A DNA stretch of 64,000 bases. It comes from an uncultured Saprospiraceae bacterium (GTDB lineage Bacteria; Bacteroidota; Bacteroidia; Chitinophagales; Saprospiraceae). How positions within the stretch are numbered: the first letter of the stretch is position 1; every line of letters begins with the position of its first letter. Below are positions 16,756 to 24,941 of this stretch, in pieces. Location: contig CAKZUK010000001.1 in the NCBI GenBank assembly GCA_937921775.1, positions 88,429 through 152,428 of the forward strand, in the 5' to 3' direction. A model generated the notes under the pieces. The model worked only from the letters and a program-made list of their open reading frames with translations, had not been told where the DNA came from and ran no database searches. A program made the position numbers and the translations under genes.

Positions 16756-17214
16756 TTACATAAATCTACTAAAACCAATCACAACACCGATAAGGATTAG
16801 CACATAAATACCAAGAGCCACGATGATGAAAATACCATAAAATTTGTAGTGTGATTTTAGATTGGAGAAAGAAGCGGTTAAGCTAGATTCGCTATTATTG
16901 CGTAAAGCTGTAGACATGTTGGTTGAAAACCGGAATAGATAAAGAAAAGGAATGAGTGTAACTAAACCAAGTATTGCGTAGACGATTCCAATTGCTCCCA
17001 TTGATATCGGCATTGGAGTACCTGTGTCAGGCATGAAGCCAGAAGAAAATCCCATCGCTATCCCTGCTATTACGATGATACCAACATATATAAAACCAAT
17101 TATAGAGATGAAAAAAGTCCATTTGGCTGTTTCCTTAAGGAAAGATCTAATTTCAGGATTGAGGGATAGTTGTTCATTAGAAAGTTGACTATCGAGGGGT
17201 AAATTGGCTTCCAT
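16756..17214 (-). CDS. DUF5362 membrane protein
   Basis: 152 residues. After a polar N-terminus it has an amphipathic lead (EIRSFLKETAKWTFFISIIGF), a span VGIIVIAGIAMGF, a second span (IGIVYAILGLVTLIPFLYLF), the conserved FRFSTNMSTALRNN segment, the F-x-x-LKSHYKFYGI motif and a final span (IIVALGIYVLILIGVVIGF). This is the DUF5362 pattern common in Bacteroidota. Function unknown; inner membrane. Its upstream region holds a 77-base inverted repeat. Confidence 0.85.
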   Translation of the reverse strand: MEANLPLDSQLSNEQLSLNPEIRSFLKETAKWTFFISIIGFIYVGIIVIAGIAMGFSSGFMPDTGTPMPISMGAIGIVYAILGLVTLIPFLYLFRFSTNMSTALRNNSESSLTASFSNLKSHYKFYGIFIIVALGIYVLILIGVVIGFSRFM

Positions 17215-17384
17215 GGTTTTTTTTTACTAAAATGAATCGATGGTGATGAACGATTGAGGATGGAAAATTACTAAAAGGAAAGGAGATGTACAACTAGATT
17301 TAACGAAATGATGGACTAAGAAGCATTACATTGTGAATGTAAAAGAGATTGGGAATAACGGATAGGATGACGCAAGATGATGTG

Positions 17385-17461
17385 TTTAGCCAATTCTAAC
17401 TAACTAGAAGTCATTTACTTATAATAACAAATGACTATATGTTGTTAATGAATTGGCTAAA
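17385..17461. repeat. Long inverted repeat
   Basis: Outer arms TTTAGCCAATTC (17385-17396) and GAATTGGCTAAA (17450-17461) are perfect, and inner arms AGTCATTT (17409-17416) and AAATGACT (17429-17436) are perfect, leaving a small loop. No T-tract on either side, so not a classic terminator; it resembles a small non-autonomous element or a structured RNA. Confidence 0.6.
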
Positions 17462-17471
17462 AACCTAACTT

Positions 17472-17479
17472 TATCTTTG
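17472..17479 (+). promoter_or_regulatory. Candidate promoter of a short plus-strand RNA
   Basis: TATCTTTG matches TAnnTTTG exactly. Downstream there is only a 12-codon ORF and then a terminator-like hairpin about 105-165 bases later, so any transcript would be a small RNA. A TTGG about 16 bases upstream is a weak -33 candidate. Confidence 0.4.
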
Positions 17480-17485
17480 TGTTAA

Positions 17486-17653
17486 ATCCATGACAAAAGG
17501 CATTGAAACGGGACAGCCTATTGAATGAATTATATTGTTCTAAACTATTTAATATCTTGATTATCAGAAGTATATGGTTTTAAATACAGAAAAAATAAGG
17601 ACATAAGCTCGAAAGGACTTTTTAGGTACTTTCAAGCTTAATCCTTATTTTTG
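17486..17653 (+). ncRNA. Possible small RNA between promoter and terminator
   Basis: Predicted only from signals: -7 element at 17472-17479 and a strong hairpin with T-rich 3' arm ending at 17652. The interval has no coding ORF beyond 12 codons. No known RNA family is recognised and the exact ends are estimates. Confidence 0.3.
17591..17652. terminator. Bidirectional terminator-like hairpin
   Basis: Arms at 17591-17615 and 17629-17652 pair over about 24 bases with few mismatches (cores AAAAATAAGGA / TCCTTATTTTT and AAGCT / AGCTT). The 3' arm ends in TTATTTTT on the plus strand, and the other arm gives a T run on the minus strand, so it could stop transcripts from both sides, including that of the peptide gene at 17954. 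Confidence 0.6.
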
Positions 17654-17696
17654 TAGTAGACACAGAAACAAGAATTTTCGAGGTTCCAATAACTGC

Positions 17697-17722
17697 GGGG
17701 ACGTCCTTTCGGGGACGTTCCC
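17697..17722. other. GC-rich hairpin
   Basis: GGGGACGTCC and GGACGTTCCC pair over 10 bases with one G-T wobble around the loop TTTCGG. It is a GC-rich island in an AT-rich region and lies immediately beyond a minus-strand -7 element, so it would be the 5' end of any short minus-strand RNA, or a 3' hairpin of the peptide mRNA. Confidence 0.45.
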
Positions 17723-17729
17723 TTTGGTA

Positions 17730-17737
17730 CAAAGATA
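17730..17737 (-). promoter_or_regulatory. Candidate promoter of a short minus-strand RNA
   Basis: The minus strand reads TATCTTTG. Transcription would start near 17723, at the base of the GC-rich hairpin, and end at the terminator hairpin near 17591, giving about 130 bases with no coding ORF recognised. Confidence 0.35.
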
Positions 17738-17822
17738 TTTAGAATGAAAGAAAGTTTTAGCGAGAAAAAACATTCGTTTTATTCCAATATTTTTACAAAC
17801 TTTGTTGAATCAAGGAAGAACA

Positions 17823-17954
17823 CTACCAAATATCGGCGTCGATAATGATATCACTCATAGTGCCTGTACCACCTTTCAATTTTTTCAAATCGGTAGTATC
17901 AACTTTTTTAATTTGCTTTAATGTGCTTAATTTAGAAATACTTTTTTTAGACAT
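17823..17954 (-). CDS. 43-residue GG-leader peptide precursor candidate
   Basis: Read by hand: ATG at 17952-17954, stop TAG at 17823-17825. The 43-residue product has a Lys/Ser-rich leader (MSKKSISKLSTLKQ), the double-glycine junction DLKKLKGG (Gly28-Gly29) and a 14-residue acidic, hydrophobic tail (TGTMSDIIIDADIW) with no Cys. This is the layout of Bacteroidota GG-type natural-product or bacteriocin-like precursors, which peptidase-domain ABC exporters cut after GG. No exporter or modifying enzyme is adjacent. It is divergent from the helical-repeat gene at 18056, with 101 bases between starts. The length exactly equals that of the second candidate at 42883. Function not proven; a chance ORF is unlikely given the leader pattern. 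Confidence 0.6.
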   Translation of the reverse strand: MSKKSISKLSTLKQIKKVDTTDLKKLKGGTGTMSDIIIDADIW

Positions 17955-18055
17955 AACAATGAAATTTATGTGGTTAATTAATAATTACCTTGTTATTTCT
18001 AGTCTGCGAAAAGTTCTATGTAGGCGATTTGTTGAATTGAAAGAATATCAACTCA

Positions 18056-19297
18056 ATGGATAAACGAAGTAATACAAGTACTAAGCCAAAGTCTATTTCA
18101 AACACCCAAAAGGCATTTGCAGCTTGTAGCGATATGGCTATTCAGATGGAGAAATATGCGAAGCGCGGAGAAAGTGAGCTTGTTGTTGAAGATGTACTCG
18201 CTCATTTCAAAAAAGCTAAAAAATATTTGTTCAATAAACTAGCTGGAGAGTTTGCGACTTTTTTACAACACTACTACTACGTAGTTGGGCAAAACGAAAA
18301 GCTAGGCGCAAAATTTACCGAATTTGCTTTATATTATAACGAACTAGCTTATTATGAAAAAATAGTAAAGCTTAAGTTTTCTAGTATTTCCTTTGCTCTT
18401 AACCGCACTAAAAGCCCAGACCTTATTCTAGTAACTAGGCTAAAAGAGATTTGTGATGAGCTCAAAGGTTATCTAATTTATGACTCTGCCGAAATCTGGA
18501 TAAGAACTTACCTGTTACTCAATGCTTATGCTACTCACCAGTCTGATTTTAATCTAATCATTAAACAAAGTCATGAGGTCATTGAATTTTTAAATAAAAA
18601 AGGGATAGAGCGTACTTTTCCTTTTTATAAAGATTTTGCGGTTGCTTATATTCAAACAGGAGATTATGACGCAGCCGTTGTTGCAATCAATAAAGCGATT
18701 GATGGTATCAAAAAAGGAACATCTTCCTGGAGTGTTTTTGTTTATTATCGAGTTATTATCGAACTACATCGAAAGAATTATCAAAAAGCCTATGAGATCT
18801 ATCAAGAGGCAGAAAACAAACGCTACATCAAAAAAGATCTTAATAAAGTTATTTACGAAACTTGGTATTTTGTAAAAGGATACATTAAGTTTTTAATCCT
18901 TGCCGGAAAAGTGGAAGCTGAGTCACATCAATTTAAGATTGGTCATTTCCTAAATAGTATCATCGTCTTCAATAAAGATAAATCAGGTCATAAAATCAAT
19001 ACACTCATTCTGAAAATAATCCTTCGATTAGATTCTGAAAATGGTAGGGAGAATATCATTAAAGAGCGCTCTGCGATCAAGAAATATTCAGAAGAAAACT
19101 TTGAGCAAGGCTCTCGTGCCCGAATTGTGTTCAGACGATTGCTGCACATTGTACCGGGTGACTTTAATGCTGAAATTGTTCAGGAAAAGGTGGCAAAAAA
19201 TGTGGAACCACTTCCTCCATTAAAGGGATATAATCCGGATTTGGAGATGTTGCCTTATGAGGATTTGTGGGAGATGGTTTTGGAGGTGTTGGATTGA
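18056..19297 (+). CDS. Helical-repeat (TPR-like) protein of unknown function
   Basis: 413 residues, cytoplasmic, basic and almost entirely helical. TPR-like helix pairs are seen at FYKDFAVAYIQTGDYDAAVVA and VYYRVIIELHRKNYQKAYEIY (about 190-260), and again near KVIYETWYFVKGYIKFLILAG. It ends in a distinct tail with LPPLKGYNPDLE and PYEDLWEMVLEVL. There is no helix-turn-helix that I can see, so it is not an obvious Rgg/PlcR-type regulator, though its size and repeats resemble their peptide-binding part. Divergent from the GG-leader peptide gene with a shared 101-base upstream region. Its last 43 bases overlap the 3' end of the convergent NUDIX gene. Confidence 0.7.
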   Translation: MDKRSNTSTKPKSISNTQKAFAACSDMAIQMEKYAKRGESELVVEDVLAHFKKAKKYLFNKLAGEFATFLQHYYYVVGQNEKLGAKFTEFALYYNELAYYEKIVKLKFSSISFALNRTKSPDLILVTRLKEICDELKGYLIYDSAEIWIRTYLLLNAYATHQSDFNLIIKQSHEVIEFLNKKGIERTFPFYKDFAVAYIQTGDYDAAVVAINKAIDGIKKGTSSWSVFVYYRVIIELHRKNYQKAYEIYQEAENKRYIKKDLNKVIYETWYFVKGYIKFLILAGKVEAESHQFKIGHFLNSIIVFNKDKSGHKINTLILKIILRLDSENGRENIIKERSAIKKYSEENFEQGSRARIVFRRLLHIVPGDFNAEIVQEKVAKNVEPLPPLKGYNPDLEMLPYEDLWEMVLEVLD

Positions 19298-19716
19298 TTT
19301 GTAAGATAAAATACTTTCTTTAAATAACACTCAACGGCATATCGACTCGCATCAAAATGAGGCTCAGGAAGTAGCTCCGGAGATACCCATTCCCAGCTCT
19401 CACATTTTTCCGGTTCCATCAATGCCGGTTCACCTTCAAATGTAACACACAACAAGTTTACTGAGACATAATGTTCCCCCGTTTCACCATAGGTTTCCAA
19501 ATTATTCGTCACGCAAAACACTTTTGGATTTTGTATTATCAAACCTGTTTCTTCTTGTACTTCTCTGATGGCTGTCGCTTCAAATGTCTCTCCCATTTCA
19601 AGATGTCCACCGGGAATGGAGTAGTAAGGAGATAGCGTATTACGTCGTTTACCAACTAGTATTTTTCCTTCTTTGTTTTGGATGATGATCCCTATTCCTA
19701 CTTTTGGCTGCTTCAT
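19255..19716 (-). CDS. NUDIX hydrolase
   Basis: 153 residues. The Nudix box is intact: G-x5-E-x7-R-E-V-x-E-E-x-G as GGHLEMGETFEATAIREVQE followed by ETGL. The preceding KILVGKRR and IPGGHLEMG segments fit the family. It hydrolyses a nucleoside-diphosphate-linked substrate, most simply a modified NTP of the MutT type; the exact substrate cannot be told. The C-terminus overlaps antiparallel with the end of the helical-repeat gene by 43 bases, so the two convergent mRNAs are complementary at their ends. Confidence 0.88.
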   Translation of the reverse strand: MKQPKVGIGIIIQNKEGKILVGKRRNTLSPYYSIPGGHLEMGETFEATAIREVQEETGLIIQNPKVFCVTNNLETYGETGEHYVSVNLLCVTFEGEPALMEPEKCESWEWVSPELLPEPHFDASRYAVECYLKKVFYLTNQSNTSKTISHKSS

Positions 19717-19843
19717 TTTTTTGTTTTTTTATTGGCTTGAAATCTGTCGGGCTGGCATTTTTTTGTCAGATGCGCATAGACTGAAGAGATCACTGGTTTT
19801 AATTTTCCAAATCTGCCTTTCCATTACAAACAAGACTGCAAGT

Positions 19844-19851
19844 CAAATATA
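19844..19851 (-). promoter_or_regulatory. Candidate promoter of the NUDIX gene
   Basis: The minus strand reads TATATTTG, matching TAnnTTTG, about 130 bases before the ATG at 19716. Confidence 0.35.
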
Positions 19852-19864
19852 AGCATCTAAGATT

Positions 19865-20227
19865 CTAAGTCTCCTCTCGAATAAACATCTTCGCCAAATA
19901 AAGAATAACAAAGCCCATAAGGAATTGGAAAACACCAAGGTAAAACATCGGGGACGTAACATACTCCATCTCTCCATTCAAGCTCGCCAATATTTTTGCC
20001 CCAATCCTAAGTCCTCGATCAGCTATCACAAATACGATCACCCAAGTACGTAGAAAGGTAGCTGTCCAACTATGCTCAATAAGAATCAAGGCAATAATAA
20101 AGAATTGTAATCCCAGTGGAATGACCGAAAAAAAATCACCAAATGCAATGGCCACAAAGATCTTCCATATTAGCAATATGGATAGGTAAGTTATCAAAAA
20201 ATGTCTGACTGCTTGTGTTCGAAACAT
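19865..20227 (-). CDS. Integral membrane protein of unknown function
   Basis: 120 residues with four hydrophobic spans (ITYLSILLIWKIFVAIAF, IPLGLQFFIIALILI, LRTWVIVFVIADRGL and YLGVFQFLMGFVILYLAKMF) joined by short loops and a charged C-terminus (REET). I do not recognise the family. Monocistronic, between the NUDIX gene and the SNF2 helicase on the same strand. Confidence 0.6.
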   Translation of the reverse strand: MFRTQAVRHFLITYLSILLIWKIFVAIAFGDFFSVIPLGLQFFIIALILIEHSWTATFLRTWVIVFVIADRGLRIGAKILASLNGEMEYVTSPMFYLGVFQFLMGFVILYLAKMFIREET

Positions 20228-20337
20228 GTCGAGAGAATGCGTTGAAAAATGATTTTTACTTATGGTTTTCGTTTTGAAATGAATCGTAGGTGGATGGGGC
20301 TATATATTGAATAAGCTTTGAAAGTAACAAGACCTAA

Positions 20338-20399
20338 AGGAGTGAAGGACAGGCGATGATAAACTTTAGCTATCGCCTGTCCTTCTAGTCTTCACTCCT
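20338..20399. repeat. Long hairpin after the SNF2 helicase gene
   Basis: Perfect 14-base arms GAAGGACAGGCGAT (20344-20357) and ATCGCCTGTCCTTC (20372-20385) with a 14-base loop; outer arms AGGAGTG / CACTCCT extend it after an 8-base bulge. It lies about 10 bases beyond the helicase stop codon. No T-tract on the minus side, so any terminator role would not be of the classic type. Confidence 0.6.
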
Positions 20400-20408
20400 A
20401 GAATCTTC

Positions 20409-23400
20409 TTAAAATTCGCCCTTTATCAAGGCCAATAAATCTGCAGCAGAAAGCTTCGCACTAGCCTCCGTTCCTTCCAACAAACTATCTGCCAAGTTAC
20501 GTTTATCAGCATGCAGTTGAACAATCTTCTCCTCAATCGTATTCTCACTAACCAGTCGGTAAATAGTCACCGGACGCTTTTGTCCAATTCGATGCGCACG
20601 ATCACTCGCCTGATCTTCCACTGCTGGATTCCACCAAGGATCAAGATGGATAACATAATCGGCAGCAGTTAAGTTCAGACCAACACCACCAGCTTTTAGA
20701 GAAATCAAAAATAAATCGCCTTCGCCTTCTTGGAAAGCATTAATTGATTTTTCGCGTTTAGTCAATGCTGTTTGACCATCAAGGTATTGGTAGGAAATAT
20801 TTTCTTCTTGCACCCATTCTTCAATTAGGCGAAGATGTTTTACAAATTGAGAAAAGATAAGTGCCTTATGTCCGTTTTGAATGAGTTCAGATACAGTTTG
20901 CTTTAGCAAATTCATCTTCGAACTTTGAATCTTGGAGTGTGGCATAACCAAGCGAGGATGACAAGCTGCCTGTCGCATACGCATCAATTCTGCTAAGATT
21001 TGAAAACGTTTTTGTCCGCCATCTTCATCTAGTGTAGCCAATTTCTCTAAGGCATTTCGTCGCAAGGCTTCATAGAATGAACGTTCTTCTTCTGATAGCT
21101 CTACCAAGAGTGTAACTTCCGTTTTCTCAGGTAGTTCAGAAAGTACATCGTTTTTGCGTCGACGCAAAATGAAGGGCTGTAAGAGGCGTTTTAATTGTTG
21201 ACTCTTTTCTACATCCTGATTCTTTTCAATCGGGACAGCATATGAATTGTTGAATCGATCAAGCGAACCAAGTAAACCAGGATTAATGAAATTAAACAGA
21301 TTCCAAATCTCACCTAGATGATTTTCAATTGGTGTACCTGTTGTCAATACTTTGAAATCACCCTGTAATTTCATTGCGGTTTTAGAACGCTTAGTTTGAC
21401 GGTTTTTTATCGCTTGTGCTTCATCCAAAATGATAGTGGTGAAGGTATGTTCCGATAATAAGACTGCCTCTGTTTGCATCAAGCCATAACTGGTGATCAT
21501 GATGTCAAATGGCTTTAGATTTTTTACCATTTCTTTACGATCTCCTTGTCCGAAAAGTAGGGGATTTAGAGAAGGTGCAAACTTCTCAGTTTCTCTCAAC
21601 CAATTTCGGGCAACCGATGCTGGAGCTACGATAAGCGTTGCGCCTTTTTCAGCTCGACTGACTATCAGTGCGAGTGCTTGAATGGTCTTTCCAAGTCCCA
21701 TATCATCAGCCAGACAGGCACCTACACCCCAATCCGCCAGTTGTGTAAGCCATTGAAAACCACGTTCTTGGTAATCACGTAATACCGCTTTAAAAGTAGA
21801 AGGTACCTTAACCTGAACTTCTTTGATTGCTTCCAATCTTCTTAGTTGTGCATTCCATGCAGCGTCTACTTGTATATCTTCAATCATGTTGGTAAAACCT
21901 TCCATAGCAGGAGCGGCTAGTGAATGAAATTGAAGTTCATCTTCATTGCGAGTTACCATACTATTGATCTCACGGAGTTTGCTACGCAGTTGATTTGTAA
22001 TGGCCAAAAATTTACCTTCACTAACTTCAACAAAGCGCATCGAACTATCACCCACTAGGGCCAATAGTTTTTGAAAATCCATGATGTGTTTATCGTCTAC
22101 ATTCAGTTTACCTGTAATGCCAAACCAATCATTTTCTTTTTTGATTTGAATGGAAAGGTTGTTGAAAGTAGCCTCACCAACAATCTTTATTTTTTCACCT
22201 TTTGGATGTTCTAGATTAAGTGCTTTGTTTTTATGTAAGGGATCTAGCTCTACCATTACATTGAGACAATCTTCTATATCGTCAAAGAGCCATTCGCCAT
22301 TGTAGGGTGTTACTTTTTTGAAACTTGGACAAGCAGCTACCACTTCGTTTGCAAGATTTCGTTCGGCTTCCAGGTCACGTTTGGTTTGTGTACGGATACC
22401 TTTAACTTCAGTAATTACATTGGCACGACCTACGCCTGGTTTGAAATAAGGAGGGTCGGTGATATAAGGTTTTACAAAGAATTCAATTTTAAAACCTGTA
22501 CCAATCGGAAGCATGTGAATACAAGGTCTAGGGTCTGCAATGACACCTGGAATATCAATGGCACCTTCTCCCAGAACAGATTGAATCGTAACTACGTTGG
22601 ACAGTTTGCCCACCATTTTAATGATTTGATCTTTTGCCTTTTTTGGAACACGTAATTTACCATTTTCCAGCAGGTTGTTAATTTGTTGGAGGTTACTGTC
22701 GACACTTAATAAGTTGTATCGAGTAGGCGTTTCACGGGTTAGATAAATACCTGTATCAGAAAAAGGTTGAGAGAATTTAATCTCAAAATGATTTCCATCC
22801 TCTTCTACTATTAACTCAGGTTTCTGTTCTCTCAGTTCCACACTGACGGTGGGTGCTTCCCAAAGAAATAGGTATGGGTGATCGACAAGAGCTTTGATTG
22901 CTTTTTCGAAATTGAATTCGTGATATTCTTTATTTTGTGCACCCCATCCATTACCAGAAGCATCGATTGCTTTTGCAACGTTTGCATCCTGTGTTGACAT
23001 GTAAGGGAGGCCTCCCATGCTAAGTCGTTTGAGGGCAATATTTCTACCAGCGCTCCATTTGCCACCTTTACTTAAGGTTTGTTCTTTAGGTTGTATTTGT
23101 TTGTTTTTGAAATGTATGTAGTATACCAACCTTGTCTTTGGTAAGTGGCTTGGTGCAGCGACCTTTTTATTAAGTGTGCTAAGGTTGAGTAATGCTTCAA
23201 GCGAGCGTTCCCATTTTTCTAAAACGGGGACAATCTTTAGCACACTTTTCACCTTGAGTTGCTTGTTAAGGCGTTTCCATTCTTTTAGATAGATGCGCTG
23301 CTTTTTATCAGTACGTTCTAGTTTGGATAAAATACCAGCAAATTCCATTCGTATCCAAGGGTAATCGTTTTTGCCAGCGAGGGTATAATAATGCTCGAGT

Positions 23401-24548
23401 ACTTCAATGTTAATTTTATCAGCTTCGGTTTCTGTCCAGTAAGCTGCAAAGCCCCAGAACAGCCAGTCAATACTAGTCACTGCTTCTAATAGCATATTTT
23501 CTTCCGCTTGTAGCTTGAAGTTTTGTTGATATTTTGCAGTAGCTCCGAGATAAGCGAATGGTTTATTGAAGGCAGATTCCTGTGTGTTTTTTACGTAAGT
23601 TCCAACTCGATCGAGGTAACCCTTTTCTTGAGTTTGAATGATGGCCAATACGTGAAAAAGACCAGCCAGCGTTTTGAAGTATTTGTCGGAATTGCCGGTA
23701 CTTTTTTGAACATTGAGCAAGACCTGATCTAAGTTTTTTAGTGATTTGGTGTAAGAACCTTCTAAAAAATTGATCCACCCTTTTCGAGTGAGTAGGGTAT
23801 TGGTTTTCTTTTCTTTGGCTAGTAGTTTAGTCGCTTTGGCAACGTTACCTTTTAGTAGATAAATAGTGTGAAGGTAAGGTGTGAAAGAGTTTTTCTGACC
23901 TTCAGGTATCTGATCTGATTTGCCTTCAAGGTAAAGGGTTAGTTCATCAATCGAATCTAATTCATAGAGTGATTCGAAGAGAACTGTCTTAAGAGCTGAG
24001 ACTTTTATACCCTCTCCAAAGGTGTCAAAAAGCTCCGCATCAAAGGGAAGAAAGAACTGCTTAAAGAAGCCAAACTCCTGCCAATCCCTAGCATGGTGAC
24101 GGCTAATGGCATCAAGAAGCTCATCTGTTCGATCAGTATTGTGCATATATAAGGCCACACGGAGATCGCTGATACAAACTTCAAAATTACGCGGACGTTG
24201 AGCATATTCTTTGAAAGGATAATACTTGCGAATTTCAGTGTAGTATACCCCAAAGGTCTCTTCTTTTATCGCGATTCGCATAATGAGTTCCCGGTTGCTG
24301 GGTAGGGAAGACATTCGACCATTGGTATTGACATTGATCCAAGTCTCTGTGTCTAATTTGGCTCGAATTTCTCGGACACGAGTCGCATTTATTTTCTGTC
24401 CTTCTTCATCACGAATATTCGATTTTTCGAGGATGCTCATCATGTTACTTTGACTAACAGGCTCGAAAGCGATGGATAGAATTTTAAGAAATTCCTGTTC
24501 CTCGTAAGGCAGTTGAATAAGTTTAGTTTGAAAGGAAAGAAAGTTCAT
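20409..24548 (-). CDS. Large SNF2-family DEAD/DEAH helicase
   Basis: 1379 residues. The C-terminal 500 hold a complete SNF2 ATPase: LADDMGLGKT (motif I), LIVAPASVARNW, DEAQAIKN (motif II), TGTPIENHLGEIWNL (III), LIFSQFVKHL, VGLNLTAADYVIHLDPWWNP (V) and QASDRAHRIGQ (VI). The N-terminal 900 residues contain TPR-like helices and a beta-rich region. SNF2 proteins translocate on double-stranded DNA and remodel protein-DNA or RNA polymerase complexes; bacterial members are RapA/HepA-like or parts of defence systems. No methyltransferase, nuclease or phospholipase D partner is adjacent, so I favour a housekeeping role. Single gene with a long 5' leader. Confidence 0.9.
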   Translation of the reverse strand: MNFLSFQTKLIQLPYEEQEFLKILSIAFEPVSQSNMMSILEKSNIRDEEGQKINATRVREIRAKLDTETWINVNTNGRMSSLPSNRELIMRIAIKEETFGVYYTEIRKYYPFKEYAQRPRNFEVCISDLRVALYMHNTDRTDELLDAISRHHARDWQEFGFFKQFFLPFDAELFDTFGEGIKVSALKTVLFESLYELDSIDELTLYLEGKSDQIPEGQKNSFTPYLHTIYLLKGNVAKATKLLAKEKKTNTLLTRKGWINFLEGSYTKSLKNLDQVLLNVQKSTGNSDKYFKTLAGLFHVLAIIQTQEKGYLDRVGTYVKNTQESAFNKPFAYLGATAKYQQNFKLQAEENMLLEAVTSIDWLFWGFAAYWTETEADKINIEVLEHYYTLAGKNDYPWIRMEFAGILSKLERTDKKQRIYLKEWKRLNKQLKVKSVLKIVPVLEKWERSLEALLNLSTLNKKVAAPSHLPKTRLVYYIHFKNKQIQPKEQTLSKGGKWSAGRNIALKRLSMGGLPYMSTQDANVAKAIDASGNGWGAQNKEYHEFNFEKAIKALVDHPYLFLWEAPTVSVELREQKPELIVEEDGNHFEIKFSQPFSDTGIYLTRETPTRYNLLSVDSNLQQINNLLENGKLRVPKKAKDQIIKMVGKLSNVVTIQSVLGEGAIDIPGVIADPRPCIHMLPIGTGFKIEFFVKPYITDPPYFKPGVGRANVITEVKGIRTQTKRDLEAERNLANEVVAACPSFKKVTPYNGEWLFDDIEDCLNVMVELDPLHKNKALNLEHPKGEKIKIVGEATFNNLSIQIKKENDWFGITGKLNVDDKHIMDFQKLLALVGDSSMRFVEVSEGKFLAITNQLRSKLREINSMVTRNEDELQFHSLAAPAMEGFTNMIEDIQVDAAWNAQLRRLEAIKEVQVKVPSTFKAVLRDYQERGFQWLTQLADWGVGACLADDMGLGKTIQALALIVSRAEKGATLIVAPASVARNWLRETEKFAPSLNPLLFGQGDRKEMVKNLKPFDIMITSYGLMQTEAVLLSEHTFTTIILDEAQAIKNRQTKRSKTAMKLQGDFKVLTTGTPIENHLGEIWNLFNFINPGLLGSLDRFNNSYAVPIEKNQDVEKSQQLKRLLQPFILRRRKNDVLSELPEKTEVTLLVELSEEERSFYEALRRNALEKLATLDEDGGQKRFQILAELMRMRQAACHPRLVMPHSKIQSSKMNLLKQTVSELIQNGHKALIFSQFVKHLRLIEEWVQEENISYQYLDGQTALTKREKSINAFQEGEGDLFLISLKAGGVGLNLTAADYVIHLDPWWNPAVEDQASDRAHRIGQKRPVTIYRLVSENTIEEKIVQLHADKRNLADSLLEGTEASAKLSAADLLALIKGEF

Positions 24549-24747
24549 TTTTTGATTTAAAAATTAGATCTATTTCGATGAATTTAATATTTATTTAATA
24601 TTAGAGTTTATGAACAGAGAATTAGTATGGAGCCCAAATGTTCTTTTAAAAAAAAGCTGTCGTCTCGTCCTCACCTTAATAGCTAAGGCTATTAGATTCC
24701 GGGCGTTCCTCGGTTTTTCTCAAAAGCCCTATTTGGTTCCTGTACAA

Positions 24748-24780
24748 AATCTCTATGCATAATCTCTATGCATAATCTCT
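24748..24780. repeat. 13-base tandem repeat, 2.5 copies
   Basis: The unit AATCTCTATGCAT occurs at 24748-24760 and 24761-24773, followed by a partial copy AATCTCT. It lies in the leader between the promoter and start of the SNF2 gene. Confidence 0.75.
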
Positions 24781-24933
24781 ATTGCAAGATGTTTATTTGC
24801 AATGCGAAATAAAAATTAAAGTCTAATACAGATTTAATAAGTTAGATTTTGCTATAATTGACTGTTTGTCAGTCCCTTATGAGCGTTGTTTTCTCTAATT
24901 GAAAATTGAATTCCAATTTTTTTGCTAAACGCA

Positions 24934-24941
24934 CAAAGGTA
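24934..24941 (-). promoter_or_regulatory. Candidate promoter of the SNF2 gene
   Basis: The minus strand reads TACCTTTG followed by TGCG, a good TAnnTTTG match, about 390 bases upstream of the ATG at 24548. No closer match was found. Confidence 0.45.

Larger units (their letters stand above)
17215..17822. other. Structured intergenic region
   Basis: 608 bases without a supported long gene. It holds, in order, a long inverted repeat (17385-17461), a plus-strand -7 element (17472-17479), a bidirectional terminator-like hairpin (17591-17652), a GC-rich hairpin (17697-17722) and a minus-strand -7 element (17730-17737). The two promoter elements face each other across the terminator hairpin, so one or two short non-coding RNAs are possible. 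The minus-strand transcript of the peptide gene at 17954 would also end here. Confidence 0.55.

Noticed and set aside
17646-17653. Promoter element TATTTTTG
   Set aside because: It matches TAnnTTTG but is the T-rich 3' arm of the terminator hairpin 17591-17652.
20409-24548. SNF2-based defence island
   Set aside because: No nuclease, methyltransferase, phospholipase D or other known partner is adjacent; the gene stands alone.
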